Assembly (NCBI GenBank): GCA_012728655.1
Contig: JAAYEQ010000047.1
Location: 1-64,000, forward strand
DNA length: 64,000 bases
Direction: 5' to 3'
Source: Syntrophomonadaceae bacterium
Lineage (GTDB): Bacteria > Bacillota > Syntrophomonadia > Syntrophomonadales > DTU052
Below, one piece after another: positions 7,341 to 16,233 of the stretch. Positions within the stretch are counted from its first letter, which is position 1; the number at the start of each line of letters is the position of its first letter. The notes beneath the pieces are model-generated. The model saw nothing but the letters and a program-made list of their open reading frames with translations. It was not told the origin of the DNA and ran no database searches. The position numbers and the translations under genes are program-made.

Positions 7341-8339
7341 TCATCTTGCCTGGAAATAATTGATTTTCATGGCTTCGCGGACCTCTTCAATTGTGCGTTC
7401 TGTTACCTCTCTCGCTTTGGCGGTGCCGTCGTGAAGGATATCCCAAATGAGATCGGGGCGGTTTTCCAGTTTCGCCCTCCGGGCCCTCATCGGCTCCAGC
7501 AGGTTGTTAATGGAGGCGGTAAGTTTCAGCTTGCAGTCAACGCAGCCGATTTTCCCGCCTTCGCACTCCTCGCGGATCGATTGGACTTCGTCCTTGGTGA
7601 ACACCTTATGGTAGGTAAACACCGAGCAGACATCGGGATGACCGATATCCGTTTTTCTGATGCGCTGCGGGTCGGTAACCGCGTTCCAGACCCGCTGTTT
7701 GACCACCTCGGGGGGATCTGAGAGGTAAATGGCGTTATTCAGGCTTTTGCTCATTTTGGCGGTTCCATCCAGTCCGGTTAGACGAGGTACGTCCCCAATC
7801 AAGGCCTCCGGTTCAACCAGGACCGGAGCATACAGGGAGTTGAAGCGCCGCACGATCTTGCGGGTCAGTTCGATATGGGGGATCTGGTCCTCGCCCACCG
7901 GTACCAGGTGCGCCTTGAAAGCGCAGATATCCGCGGTTTGGCTGACGGGATACCCCAGGAAACCGTAGGGCATATCCTTGAAGCCGTGCTGGGCGGCTTC
8001 GGTTTTAATAGTCGGGTTGTGACGGAGGACATTGACCGGAACAATGAGTCCCAGGTACATCGCCAGTTCATGAATGGCGGGCACGTGTGACTGAATGAAA
8101 ATGGTACAGATATTGGGATCCAATCCGGCCGCCAGATAATCAAGGGTAATATTGAGGATGTCTTCTTTAAGGTTTTCCGGGCGGTCAAAGTTGGTGGTCA
8201 GGGCCTGGACATCGGCAATGATAATATAAGTATCGTATTCACGCTGCAGCTTTACCCGGTTCAAGAGGCTGCCAACATAATGGCCCAGGTGCAGTTTGCC
8301 GGTCGGACGGTCCCCGGTGAGGATTATCTTTCGCGTCAT
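7341..8339 (-). CDS. trpS: Tryptophan--tRNA ligase
   Basis: A class I aminoacyl-tRNA synthetase charging tRNA-Trp. The 332-residue length is normal for bacterial TrpRS. The HIGH motif appears as LHLGHYVG near residue 15 (GDRPTGKLHLGHYVGS). The KMSKS loop is exact (TAKMSKSLNN near residue 195). ADVQALTT and PVGEDQIPHIELTR are further family blocks. The track extends 30 codons upstream, but ATG 8339 follows AAAGGAG by 9 nt and begins the conserved MTRKIILTGDRPTG. No T-box leader fits in the short upstream region. The gene is monocistronic, with a hairpin terminator. Confidence 0.95.
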   Translation of the reverse strand: MTRKIILTGDRPTGKLHLGHYVGSLLNRVKLQREYDTYIIIADVQALTTNFDRPENLKEDILNITLDYLAAGLDPNICTIFIQSHVPAIHELAMYLGLIVPVNVLRHNPTIKTEAAQHGFKDMPYGFLGYPVSQTADICAFKAHLVPVGEDQIPHIELTRKIVRRFNSLYAPVLVEPEALIGDVPRLTGLDGTAKMSKSLNNAIYLSDPPEVVKQRVWNAVTDPQRIRKTDIGHPDVCSVFTYHKVFTKDEVQSIREECEGGKIGCVDCKLKLTASINNLLEPMRARRAKLENRPDLIWDILHDGTAKAREVTERTIEEVREAMKINYFQAR

Positions 8340-8704
8340 ACCTGTAGACTCCTTTCCCAAAAAATCCCGCCCGAGCAGGGACGGGAGAAATGAAACCAAA
8401 TTATTGGTGTAAAACGAAATAATCCACAAGTATTATACCACAATAAACAACAAGTTAAGGCCGGATACCGGGAGGGCTTAAAAGGCCGCCTTAACCGCCA
8501 TCGTATGTGAGGGGCTGCGGCCTCTCTGCGGTTGGATTCAATATGAGAAAGACCGGCGACCGAAATCGTATATAAATAGCGGCGGCTGCAGATCGGCAGA
8601 ATTCTTGACTAATATTGACAGGTGGGATAGGGTATTTAAGAGACGTCATCGGGATTTGGACCAAGTCAACTTCTGGTGTTATCAGCCATTGGAGGTTATG
8701 GGGG
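8340..8704. other. Intergenic region between divergent trpS and the sugar-lipid operon
   Basis: It holds the trpS leader and promoter on the minus strand near 8432-8458. On the plus strand are two overlapping -35-like words, TTGACT (8605) and TTGACA (8615), but no good -10 partner. The track extends the transporter ORF to 8615, but that extension (MTGGIGYLRDVIGIW...) is not family-like. Nothing else was recognised. Confidence 0.4.
8432..8458 (-). promoter_or_regulatory. Candidate trpS promoter
   Basis: On the minus strand a perfect TATAAT (8437-8432) is preceded by TTAACT at a 15-nt spacing. The -35 box and spacing are suboptimal. It lies about 95 nt upstream of the trpS start. Confidence 0.35.
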
Positions 8705-9085
8705 GTGCCCGCCTTAAATACTCAGTTTTATTGGTTATTGGGCCTGGCAGTGCTGTTTAATGCACTGGCCAATATCGTGGTTAAATGGGCAATGCGGGGC
8801 GAACCCTCGCCGTTTGCCGAGGGGATTGGCGCGGCGGTAAGGAGCGTAGCCGCCAACTATTGGCTGTGGGCGGGGATAGCCCTTTTTGGGCTGGCTTTTA
8901 TTCTGTACAGCCTGGTCCTGACCAGGATTAACCTCAGCATTGCCTATCCGGTAATGACCAGTTTGGGTCTGGTGATCATCACCCTGGTTTCGATACTGGT
9001 ATTTAAGGAGGTAATAACCGGCATTCAGGCCGGTGGATTGCTGTTGATCATCATCGGCGTATGGCTGGTCTCATTCGGGCACTAG
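8705..9085 (+). CDS. SMR/EamA-type small membrane transporter (ArnE/F- or EmrE-like)
   Basis: A protein of about 126 residues with four hydrophobic helices: LLGLAVLFNALANIVVKWAM, an ALFGLAFILYSLVL segment, SIAYPVMTSLGLVIITLVS and a C-terminal GLLLIIIGVWLVSF helix. SLVLTRINLSIAYPVMTSLG is typical of small multidrug resistance proteins and ArnE/ArnF undecaprenyl-sugar flippases. GTG 8705 follows GGAGG by 9 nt; the longer track start is unlikely. The next genes include a GT39-like glycosyltransferase and a DPPR-synthase-like enzyme. A role in flipping a polyprenyl-phosphate sugar is therefore a reasonable inference, but drug or metabolite efflux is possible. Confidence 0.7.
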   Translation: MPALNTQFYWLLGLAVLFNALANIVVKWAMRGEPSPFAEGIGAAVRSVAANYWLWAGIALFGLAFILYSLVLTRINLSIAYPVMTSLGLVIITLVSILVFKEVITGIQAGGLLLIIIGVWLVSFGH

Positions 9086-9097
9086 GAGGACTGTACC

Positions 9098-10177
9098 ATG
9101 AACGGCAGGGTAGCGGTGATAAAGACCAGACCGGAAACGGTGCTGGAGGATACGGAAAAGGTCATGAAGATGGCCGGTTTTGAGGATGTCCTGGACAAGG
9201 GAGCCACCACCATCCTCAAGGATAATATCTCCTGGCATTACCCCATGCCGGGAGCCAACACCACCCCCTGGCAGTTGGAAGGAGTGATCCTGGCCCTCCT
9301 GAACAGTGGATACCGGGATTTGGTGGCGGTAGAAAACAAAACCGTGGTAACCCGTCCCGAGAAGGGACGGTACATGAACAAGTACGACCGCGTCTACGCA
9401 AAGTATGATATTCCTATTCTGCTCAACTTCGAGGACGATGATATGAAGTGGGTCCGGTACGAACCCAAGGCGCGGATGCGGGTCTTAAACCACATCTATC
9501 CCGAGGGCATCCACATCCCCGACTACTTTATGGGGAAGAATATAGTGCAGCTTCCCACCATGAAATGCCATATATATACCACCACTACCGGGGCTATGAA
9601 AAACGCTTTCGGAGGGCTCCTCAACACCCGACGGCATTATACCCACAGTTGGATCCATGAAACCCTGGTGGACCTGCTGCAGATACAGTATGAGATCCAC
9701 ACCGGGCTGTTTGCGGTGATGGATGGGACCACCGCCGGCAATGGACCGGGTCCCCGCACTCTGCAGCCGGTTACCGCCAACTACCTCCTGGCCAGTGCCG
9801 ATCAGGTGGCCATTGATGCAGTAGCCGCCAAAATGATGGGCTTTGAACCCATGAGTATCCCCTACATCCGGATCGCCCATGAGGAGGGCCTGGGGATCGG
9901 CAAACCGGAGGAGATTACCGTCATTGGGGAAGACATCTCGGGAGTTAACCTGCACTTTACCGTTGGAGACAATCTGGCCAGCATGGCCGGGGATGTTCTG
10001 TGGTTTGGGCCCCTGAAGCGGTTCCAGAAGTTATTCTTTCACACGCCCTTGGTGGGGCTTTTTATCTGGGCGTCGGATTTCTACCATGACCGGGTCTGGT
10101 GGAACGCCAAGGGGATTAAAACCTACCGGCAGTGGCTGCAGGAATCGCCGTGGGGAAGGCTGTTTGACCGTTACTGA
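9098..10177 (+). CDS. DUF362 domain-containing protein
   Basis: A 359-residue cytosolic protein of the DUF362 family, whose biochemical role is not established. Recognisable blocks are TTILKDNISWHYPMPGANTT, LPTMKCHIYTTTTGAMKNAFGG and VMDGTTAGNGPGPR followed by the ASADQVAIDAVAAKMMG type segment. No CxxCxxC ferredoxin motif is present, unlike many DUF362 proteins. ATG 9098 follows AGGAGG by 8 nt, 12 bp after the transporter stop, so it sits in the same operon. How it serves the lipid-sugar genes on either side is unknown. Confidence 0.8.
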   Translation: MNGRVAVIKTRPETVLEDTEKVMKMAGFEDVLDKGATTILKDNISWHYPMPGANTTPWQLEGVILALLNSGYRDLVAVENKTVVTRPEKGRYMNKYDRVYAKYDIPILLNFEDDDMKWVRYEPKARMRVLNHIYPEGIHIPDYFMGKNIVQLPTMKCHIYTTTTGAMKNAFGGLLNTRRHYTHSWIHETLVDLLQIQYEIHTGLFAVMDGTTAGNGPGPRTLQPVTANYLLASADQVAIDAVAAKMMGFEPMSIPYIRIAHEEGLGIGKPEEITVIGEDISGVNLHFTVGDNLASMAGDVLWFGPLKRFQKLFFHTPLVGLFIWASDFYHDRVWWNAKGIKTYRQWLQESPWGRLFDRY

Positions 10178-10193
10178 GTGAGGAGGCAGGAGC

Positions 10194-11672
10194 TTGAGTC
10201 GCGGCACTGAAACGCTGAACCGGATACTTGATTATCAGCAGTTGGTAACACGCCCTGTGTTCTATCGTTTCCTGCCGCTGCTGATTTTCGGTTTTATCTG
10301 CGCTTTTGCTTTTTATCACAGCCTCCACCTCTTTCAATATAAGGACTTTTATTCCTGGACATTTCTCTTTTTGTATCTGGGACTGGGATTTATCATAATC
10401 AGTTCCGCCCGCTTGCGCCGGTATCTGGATGCGATTGATTCTCGCTGGGTAATGGCCTTGATCCTCCTTATGGCGGCCGGAATACGCATCTATTTCATCA
10501 ACAATCTCCCGACCCAGCCGATATACGACTACGCCACCTACCAATTGACAGCTGCGCAGGTGAGTCAGGGGAACTGGGAAGCCCTGACCCTGCTCGAGGG
10601 CAAACCCTGGGGCTACCCCCTGCTGTTGGGGCTGATATATAAGCCCCTGGGGGTCAAGATATTATTTGCCCAGTACCTGAATGTGATCCTGTCCCTGATC
10701 AGCATCGCACTGCTCTACCTGCTGGTCAACCGGCTGGTGGGGCAGTCATACGGTCTTCTCGCCGCCTTCCTTTATGCCCTGCTTCCTTCGCAGGTATTCA
10801 TGAACAATGTGGTCAACAGCGAGATCCTGTTCATCACCCTGGTTCTTTCCGGTGTCTATTTCAGCATCAGGTTTATGCAGGACTACAGATGGAGAAACCT
10901 GGTGTTGGCCGGGGTGTTCCTGGGGCTGTCACAGGCGGTGCGCCCGGTGGGAATGATATATCTTCTGGTCTTCATGGCCTTTCTTTTCCTGCAACTGTTC
11001 CCCCGGCACCTGAAAAGGGTTGTAAAATACTGGGCTGTAATCCTCCTGTCATTTTACCTGATGCTCCTGCCTTTCCTGGCCATGAAAAGCGCGATTTACA
11101 AAGAGGTGATCCTGTGGGAGAAGGGCACCTTCGGCATGGTATTCGTTATGGGCACCAACGTGAATTCAGGGGGGTTTTGGAACCAGGAGGATTATGATTA
11201 CCTTAAGAGCCTGTTTATAAAATACGATAACAATGCGGAGAGGGTTAACCGGGAAGCCTTTAAGCTGGCTCTGTGGAGGCTGACCCGGAGTGAGGAATTC
11301 AAATTCATGGTCCCTTCCAAGATCTACAATATGTGGTCTATCGATACCTTTGGTTTTGAGTGGGCCAATGAGGACGGCAAGGGAGGGATGATTATCAAGG
11401 AGGAGGAACCGCTGCGGACATACCGCGGAGTTTCGCAGATATTCTATGCCCTCTTGCTGTTCTTAATCGTATCATCTATCGCCGGCTTCCCGATGGAGAA
11501 GGATGCCGGGTACCGTTACGTTATGTTAATCTTCCTGGCCTTCTTTGTGCTTCACATATTTATTGAGATCCAGGGCAGGTACCATATGCCTCTGACTCCG
11601 TTTTTCCTGGTAATGCTCGCTTATGGCTGGTCATTCCGGGACCGGGAGGGCAGTGAACGGGATTCATTTTGA
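10194..11672 (+). CDS. GT39-like (ArnT/PMT-type) integral membrane glycosyltransferase
   Basis: A 492-residue polytopic membrane protein of the GT-C fold. About ten hydrophobic segments follow a short cytosolic N-terminus. The first large outside loop (PTQPIYDYATYQLTAAQVS) contains an Asp/Tyr pair where ArnT/PMT enzymes place their catalytic Asp. KPWGYPLLLGLIYKPLG matches the KPP-like second loop. LPSQVFMNNVVNSEILFITL is also typical. Such enzymes move a sugar from a polyprenyl-phosphate donor to an acceptor on the outer face. TTG 10194 follows AGGAGGCAGGAGC. The gene lies between the DUF362 gene and the DPPR-synthase-like gene, which could make its donor. Confidence 0.78.
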   Translation: MSRGTETLNRILDYQQLVTRPVFYRFLPLLIFGFICAFAFYHSLHLFQYKDFYSWTFLFLYLGLGFIIISSARLRRYLDAIDSRWVMALILLMAAGIRIYFINNLPTQPIYDYATYQLTAAQVSQGNWEALTLLEGKPWGYPLLLGLIYKPLGVKILFAQYLNVILSLISIALLYLLVNRLVGQSYGLLAAFLYALLPSQVFMNNVVNSEILFITLVLSGVYFSIRFMQDYRWRNLVLAGVFLGLSQAVRPVGMIYLLVFMAFLFLQLFPRHLKRVVKYWAVILLSFYLMLLPFLAMKSAIYKEVILWEKGTFGMVFVMGTNVNSGGFWNQEDYDYLKSLFIKYDNNAERVNREAFKLALWRLTRSEEFKFMVPSKIYNMWSIDTFGFEWANEDGKGGMIIKEEEPLRTYRGVSQIFYALLLFLIVSSIAGFPMEKDAGYRYVMLIFLAFFVLHIFIEIQGRYHMPLTPFFLVMLAYGWSFRDREGSERDSF

Positions 11673-11694
11673 ATCCCGAGAGAGGTGGTAATCG

Positions 11695-12573
11695 ATGGTG
11701 ATGAAGCTAAAGGCGATATTTGAGCTGATAAGGGTCAGGCAGTGGATAAAAAACCTGTTTGTTTTTGCTCCACTGGTGTTTTCCCTGCAGCTTTTTAATG
11801 CCCAAGCCTGCCTGCAGGCGGTTACCGCCTTTTTTGCCTTTTGCCTGGTATCCGGCTCATTGTATGCCATGAACGATATAATTGACCTGGAACGAGACCG
11901 GCATCATCCGCGCAAAAAAAACCGGCCCCTGCCGGCCGGTATTCTGACCGTACCAGAAAGCGCAATCATCGGAGCCTTAGGCCTGGGATTCGGATTCTTT
12001 TTGGCTTTCTCCCTGGATATCACCGTCACCATTATTCTGGTTATATACCTCTTGATGAATGTCTATTACTCCCTGTGGGGCAAGAACATCATCGTATTTG
12101 ACACCATGCTTATTGCGTTAGGCTTTGTGCTGCGGGTTATGGCCGGAGCTTATGCCATAGCGGTGCATCCCTCCTCATGGCTCCTGGTCGCCACTTTCTT
12201 CCTGGCTTTGCTGCTGGGTTTGGGCAAGAGGTACAACGAACTTCGGGTGTTGGAGGAGGATTCGGCCCATCACCGCAGGGTACTGGAAGAATACAGCGAA
12301 CCCTTCTTGAAGCAGCTTTTTGCGGTGGCATCATCGGCTACTATCGTGGCTTATGCGCTCTATACCATGGACGACGAGGTGATTGCGGCTTTTCAAACCG
12401 AAAACCTGGTATTCACCATGCCTTTCGTTGTTTTCGGGGTATTCCGCTACCTGTACCTGGTATACAGGCATGAACTGGGGGGCGATCCGGCGGAAATGGT
12501 CTACCAGGATCGGCCGCTTCTGCTGACGGTTGTATTATGGGGCATTTCGGTGATTGCCTTGATTTACCGGTGA
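11695..12573 (+). CDS. UbiA-family prenyltransferase, decaprenyl-phosphate phosphoribosyltransferase-like
   Basis: A 292-residue membrane enzyme of the UbiA superfamily. The first Asp-rich motif, NDIIDLERDRHHPRKKNRP, is the form seen in DPPR synthases, which attach 5-phosphoribose to polyprenyl phosphate; it is not the NxxxDxxxD form of quinone enzymes. The N-terminal VRQWIKNLFVFAPL and the later GKRYNELRVLE block also match DPPR synthases. About eight helices are visible. ATG 11695 follows GAGAGGTGG. It is the last gene of the 8.7-12.6 kb unit. The product would be a polyprenyl-phosphoryl pentose for the GT39-like enzyme. No DprE1/DprE2 epimerase is seen here, so ribose rather than arabinose is possible. 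Confidence 0.8.
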   Translation: MVMKLKAIFELIRVRQWIKNLFVFAPLVFSLQLFNAQACLQAVTAFFAFCLVSGSLYAMNDIIDLERDRHHPRKKNRPLPAGILTVPESAIIGALGLGFGFFLAFSLDITVTIILVIYLLMNVYYSLWGKNIIVFDTMLIALGFVLRVMAGAYAIAVHPSSWLLVATFFLALLLGLGKRYNELRVLEEDSAHHRRVLEEYSEPFLKQLFAVASSATIVAYALYTMDDEVIAAFQTENLVFTMPFVVFGVFRYLYLVYRHELGGDPAEMVYQDRPLLLTVVLWGISVIALIYR

Positions 12574-12645
12574 GACCGCGGTTAAGCCCCGTCCGGAACA
12601 TGGCTGAGCATACGCCATGCCTGCATAATCGAAGAAACCCGATTA

Positions 12646-12675
12646 TTGACATGCCGAATTGCTGAAGGTTAAACT
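12646..12675 (+). promoter_or_regulatory. Candidate promoter of the MarR gene
   Basis: A consensus TTGACA is followed after 18 nt by TAAACT, a 4/6 match to a -10 box, about 50 nt before the start codon. Confidence 0.3.
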
Positions 12676-12724
12676 TTATAGGACTACAATTTTTTATATG
12701 GCAGTATCGAAAGGAAAATGACGT

Positions 12725-13144
12725 ATGGCGAGTTTTACTGAGTTCACTTGTTTTCTAATGAGATCCGCGATGAAAAAAATTGACCGTTATCTGTCCTTCC
12801 AGCTGGAAGAGTACGGTATAAGCGTACCCCAGTCATTTATCCTGTTCGCTCTGCTGGAAGAAGACGGGTCGACTCTGAAAGAGATTGGCACCAAAGCCCA
12901 AATCGACAGTTCCTCCATGACCGTGCTGGTTGACAAACTGGAGAACGAGGGATTTTTGGAAAGAAAGCTTGACTCGCAGGACCGTCGAGCGATAAGGGTC
13001 TTTCTGACCCCCAAGGGAAGAGACCTGGCGGAGAAGGTCCTGGAACTGGCCCTCAATTTCAACCGCCGACTGCAGGAAACACTCGGAGATACCGAGGATT
13101 CATTCCAGCAGGGACTGGGGCGAATCATCCGCAGTTTTGATTAA
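12725..13144 (+). CDS. MarR family transcriptional regulator
   Basis: A 139-residue winged helix-turn-helix regulator. The recognition region reads LKEIGTKAQIDSSSMTVLVDKLENEGFLERK, followed by the wing DSQDRRAIRVFLTPKG, both classic MarR. Long N- and C-terminal helices form the dimer interface. ATG 12725 follows AAAGGAAAATGACGT. The FAH-family hydrolase starts 37 bp downstream on the same strand and is a likely target or operon partner. MarR proteins usually repress their own operon and release DNA on binding small phenolic ligands, but the ligand here is unknown. Confidence 0.88.
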   Translation: MASFTEFTCFLMRSAMKKIDRYLSFQLEEYGISVPQSFILFALLEEDGSTLKEIGTKAQIDSSSMTVLVDKLENEGFLERKLDSQDRRAIRVFLTPKGRDLAEKVLELALNFNRRLQETLGDTEDSFQQGLGRIIRSFD

Positions 13145-13181
13145 AAGACAGACCCGGCAGCCAAACGGTGGAGGGCGGGAG

Positions 13182-13940
13182 ATGCGTTACGTAAGATATC
13201 TGCGGGACGGTCAGCCCCGACACGGGATCATTGAGCAGGAACGGGTCCTGGAGATTGAAGCTCCCGGAGAAAAAACGGTCAGGTTCACCGGAAGATCCTA
13301 TGAAATAAGCGATTTGGAGCTTCTGGCTCCGGTAATGCCGGGCAAGGTCATCGGGGTCGGCTTAAACTACAAAGATCATATCGCGGAGTTAAACCACCAG
13401 ATCCCGGATGAACCTCTGCTCTTTTTGAAACCCCCCTCGTCAGTCATTGGAACCAACATGCATATAATATACCCAGGAATAAGTAAGCGGGTTGACTTCG
13501 AGGCGGAGTTGGCAGTGGTTATAGGTGAGGCCTGTCGCCATGTTTCTCCCCGGGAGGCGTTAAAGAAGGTCTGGGGATATACCTGCGGCAATGATGTTAC
13601 CGCTCGGGATCTGCAGACCCGCGACGGCCAGTGGACCCGCGCCAAATCATTTGACACCTTCTGCCCGCTGGGACCGTGGATTGAAACCGATATTGATCCT
13701 CAAAACCTCGAAATCATTGCCCGGGTTAACGGGGAGATCAGGCAACATTCTAATACCAGCCGGATGCTTTTCTCCGTCGCCGAACTGATAGCCTTCGCTT
13801 CCGCAGTGATGACCCTCAACCCCGGGGATGTGATTTTGACGGGAACCCCGAGCGGTGTTGGCCCGCTGGAATTGGGCGACGAAATCAGCATTGAGATTGA
13901 GGGGATTGGCGTTCTCAAAAACAAGGTGGTTGCCGCTTGA
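13182..13940 (+). CDS. Fumarylacetoacetate hydrolase (FAH) family protein
   Basis: A 252-residue metal-dependent hydrolase or decarboxylase. Family blocks appear in order: VIGVGLNYKDHIAE, LFLKPPSSVIG, VDFEAELAVVIG (metal-binding Glu residues), GNDVTARDLQ, KSFDTFCPLGPW and VILTGTPSGVG. Members act on 2-oxo/enol acids such as fumarylpyruvate, 2-hydroxyhepta-2,4-diene-1,7-dioate or oxaloacetate, and sequence does not separate these. The track begins at 13137, but ATG 13182 follows GGAGGGCGGGAG and the conserved start MRYVRYLRDG. It is probably co-transcribed with the upstream MarR gene. Confidence 0.85.
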   Translation: MRYVRYLRDGQPRHGIIEQERVLEIEAPGEKTVRFTGRSYEISDLELLAPVMPGKVIGVGLNYKDHIAELNHQIPDEPLLFLKPPSSVIGTNMHIIYPGISKRVDFEAELAVVIGEACRHVSPREALKKVWGYTCGNDVTARDLQTRDGQWTRAKSFDTFCPLGPWIETDIDPQNLEIIARVNGEIRQHSNTSRMLFSVAELIAFASAVMTLNPGDVILTGTPSGVGPLELGDEISIEIEGIGVLKNKVVAA

Positions 13941-13991
13941 CCGGGGAGAAATGCAAAAGGCATATCGGTTGGGGAAGCTGAATATTTACTG

Positions 13992-14019
13992 TTGACATGA
14001 TCAAGCATTGTGCTAAAAT
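13992..14019 (+). promoter_or_regulatory. Promoter of speD
   Basis: Consensus TTGACA and TAAAAT (5/6) are spaced by 16 nt. The predicted transcript would start near 14026, giving a leader of about 100 nt that carries a small upstream ORF. Confidence 0.6.
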
Positions 14020-14061
14020 TGTTTTTGATTGAAAACTTGGGAGGCGATAAAGGGTTGAAAA

Positions 14062-14142
14062 ATGAGAATAGACGATTATGTCTCATCGACCCTTTCAGTA
14101 ACTAGTTCAGGAAGGGAGGTTGAGAACGGGTGCAGTCTTTAG
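14062..14142 (+). CDS. Small upstream ORF overlapping the speD start
   Basis: A 26-codon ORF ([16 protein letters not shown]...) begins at ATG 14062, with AAAGGG 6 nt upstream. It ends 13 nt inside speD in another frame. It lies wholly in the predicted speD leader, so translation could be coupled to speD, or ribosome stalling could control it. ATGAGAATA near its start and TATGTCTCAT just after form an imperfect inverted repeat. No homology is recognised and the ORF could be fortuitous. Confidence 0.3.
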   Translation: MRIDDYVSSTLSVTSSGREVENGCSL

Positions 14143-14498
14143 GGCGTCACATCCTGGCTGAAATTTACGGTTGCAGCTTCGAGTGTCTTAATGATGTGGA
14201 AAAAGTTGAGGAAACCATGATCAACGCGGCTTTAGAGGCTGGTGCCGAGATTCGGGAGTTTGTGTTCCACAAGTTCAGCCCGCAGGGAGTCAGCGGAGTG
14301 GTGGTTATCTCGGAGTCCCATTTGGCCATACATACCTGGCCGGAATTGGGATACGCTGCGGTAGATGTGTTTACCTGCGGTGACCATGTGAACCCCTGGG
14401 ATGCCTGCAACTACCTGGTGGAGCATTTTAAAGCCACCAGCATGAACGCCACCGAGATAAAGCGCGGGCTTATCGAGGAGATGGAGGCAACAGCCTGA
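14130..14498 (+). CDS. speD: S-adenosylmethionine decarboxylase proenzyme
   Basis: This small bacterial pyruvoyl enzyme decarboxylates S-adenosylmethionine to supply aminopropyl groups for spermidine. The 122-residue length fits the class 1B (Bacillus/Thermotoga) type. [12 protein letters not shown] contains the Ser that self-cleaves to the pyruvoyl group, and [16 protein letters not shown] supplies catalytic Cys and His. GTG 14130 follows GGAAGGGAGGTTGAG. No spermidine synthase gene lies beside it in this window. A strong hairpin terminator follows, so it is expressed alone. Confidence 0.95.
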   Translation: MQSLGRHILAEIYGCSFECLNDVEKVEETMINAALEAGAEIREFVFHKFSPQGVSGVVVISESHLAIHTWPELGYAAVDVFTCGDHVNPWDACNYLVEHFKATSMNATEIKRGLIEEMEATA

Positions 14499-14556
14499 GT
14501 TTATAGGGGGGATACTATTTTAGTAGACCGAAGACGGTTTAGGGTTCTGAGGATAT

Positions 14557-14604
14557 AAAAGGCCTTGTTCGTGGAGAAGGAGCGAACGAGGTCTTTTATA
14601 TTTT
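14557..14604 (+). terminator. Terminator of speD
   Basis: AAAAGGCCTTGTTCG pairs imperfectly with CGAACGAGGTCTTTT around the loop TGGAGAAGGAG and is followed by ATATTTTC. Confidence 0.7.
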
Positions 14605-14705
14605 CATAGCCCGTTGGTATCCCCAAGCGGCGATGGTAAAATTACTGATGAAAAAGCATACAAAAATACCAACTGTTCTCAATAATCGTTGGGAGGGGAG
14701 AGGAC

Positions 14706-16190
14706 TTGGGGAATGAGTATATAATGGCGATTGACCAGGGAACCACCGGGACCACGGTATTGATTTTTGACCACGAAGGCAGGATTGTCTCCCGGGGGTA
14801 TAACGAATTCTCTCAGATTTATCCGCAGCCCGCGTGGGTCGAACACGATCCCCAGGAGATATGGGCGGTTACCCTGGGGACGGCCAAACAGGCACTGCTG
14901 ATGAAAAACCTGAACAGCAGCCAGATTAAGGCTATCGGAATCACCAACCAGAGGGAAACCACGGTGGTCTGGGACCGGAATACCGGTCAGCCGGTTTACA
15001 ATGCCATCGTCTGGCAATGCCGACGTACTGCTCCCATCTGTGATGAACTGCGGGAACAGGGACTTGAACCCTACGTCAAAGCCACCACCGGCCTGCTGAT
15101 CGATGCCTATTTTTCGGGAACCAAAATTCTCTGGATACTGGAGAATGTACCCGGGGCCAGGGAGCGGGCGGAAAGAGGGGAGCTCCTGTTTGGTACCATC
15201 GACTCGTGGCTGTTATGGAAGCTGACCGGAGGACAGGTTCATGCCACCGACTATTCCAATGCTTCCCGGACCATGCTCTTTGACATCCACAACCTCTGTT
15301 GGGATCAAAAGCTTTTGGAAAAACTCAACATCCCGAAGGAGATGCTGCCCGAGGTCAGAGGTTCCAGCGTGATTTACGGCTATGCGGTCCCGGAAATCCT
15401 AGGCTCCGCCATACCCATTGCCGGTATGGCCGGCGACCAGCAGGCGGCATTATTCGGACAGACCTGTTTTCAACCGGGGATGGCCAAGAATACCTATGGC
15501 ACCGGTTGTTTTCTTTTGATGAACACCGGTTCCCAGCCGATTGCCTCCAAAAACGGGCTTATCACAACCATTGCCTGGGGAGTGAACAACAAGGTCGATT
15601 ATGCCCTGGAGGGGAGCATCTTTGTTGCCGGTGCAGCCATCCAATGGCTGCGTGATGAGATGCGGCTGATCGGCACGGCGGCCGAGTCTGAAGCTATGGC
15701 CATGTCGGTACCCGATAATGCCGGGGTTTACATGGTTCCCGCCTTTGTCGGTTTGGGAGCGCCGTACTGGGATATGTATGCCCGCGGTACCCTAGTGGGT
15801 CTGACCCGGGGGACCCGACGGGAGCATGTGGTGAGAGCAGCCCTGGAAGCAATTGCCTACCAGACCGCCGATGTGCTGGAAGCGATGAGCGAGGATGCCG
15901 GCATCAACCTGAGCTCCTTAAAGGTGGACGGCGGAGCGGTGGTGAACAATTTCTTGATGCAGTTTCAAGCCGATATCCTGAACGTTGAGGTGGAGAGACC
16001 GGTTGTTCAGGAAACCACCGCAATGGGGGCGGCATTCCTGGCCGGCCTGGCCGTGGGTTATTGGAAGAGCATGGAGGAAATCCAGAGTATTCGGGCGGTT
16101 GACCGGAGGTTTATTCCCTCCATGAACGCAGGGAAGCGGAAGGAGCTTCTGGACGGCTGGCGCAAGGCGGTTAACCGCACCCTGAGGTAA
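14706..16190 (+). CDS. glpK: Glycerol kinase
   Basis: This FGGY-family kinase phosphorylates glycerol to sn-glycerol 3-phosphate. At 494 residues it is full length. [17 protein letters not shown] near the N-terminus is the ATPase-domain phosphate-1 motif. [17 protein letters not shown], the [14 protein letters not shown] block and [19 protein letters not shown] are all conserved. TTG 14706 follows GGGAGGGGAGAGGAC and is preferred to the internal ATG 14724, which has no ribosome site. The next gene encodes a GlpA-like flavoprotein that could oxidise the product, making a two-gene glycerol unit. No GlpF or antiterminator was seen. Confidence 0.95.
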   Translation: MGNEYIMAIDQGTTGTTVLIFDHEGRIVSRGYNEFSQIYPQPAWVEHDPQEIWAVTLGTAKQALLMKNLNSSQIKAIGITNQRETTVVWDRNTGQPVYNAIVWQCRRTAPICDELREQGLEPYVKATTGLLIDAYFSGTKILWILENVPGARERAERGELLFGTIDSWLLWKLTGGQVHATDYSNASRTMLFDIHNLCWDQKLLEKLNIPKEMLPEVRGSSVIYGYAVPEILGSAIPIAGMAGDQQAALFGQTCFQPGMAKNTYGTGCFLLMNTGSQPIASKNGLITTIAWGVNNKVDYALEGSIFVAGAAIQWLRDEMRLIGTAAESEAMAMSVPDNAGVYMVPAFVGLGAPYWDMYARGTLVGLTRGTRREHVVRAALEAIAYQTADVLEAMSEDAGINLSSLKVDGGAVVNNFLMQFQADILNVEVERPVVQETTAMGAAFLAGLAVGYWKSMEEIQSIRAVDRRFIPSMNAGKRKELLDGWRKAVNRTLR

Positions 16191-16233
16191 TGGAAGGTTA
16201 ACGCCGAGGAGTCAAACAGAAAAGAGGGTATTA

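Noticed and set aside
8340-8460. T-box leader for trpS
   Set aside because: The leader is too short, and no T-box sequence or terminator/antiterminator pair was found.
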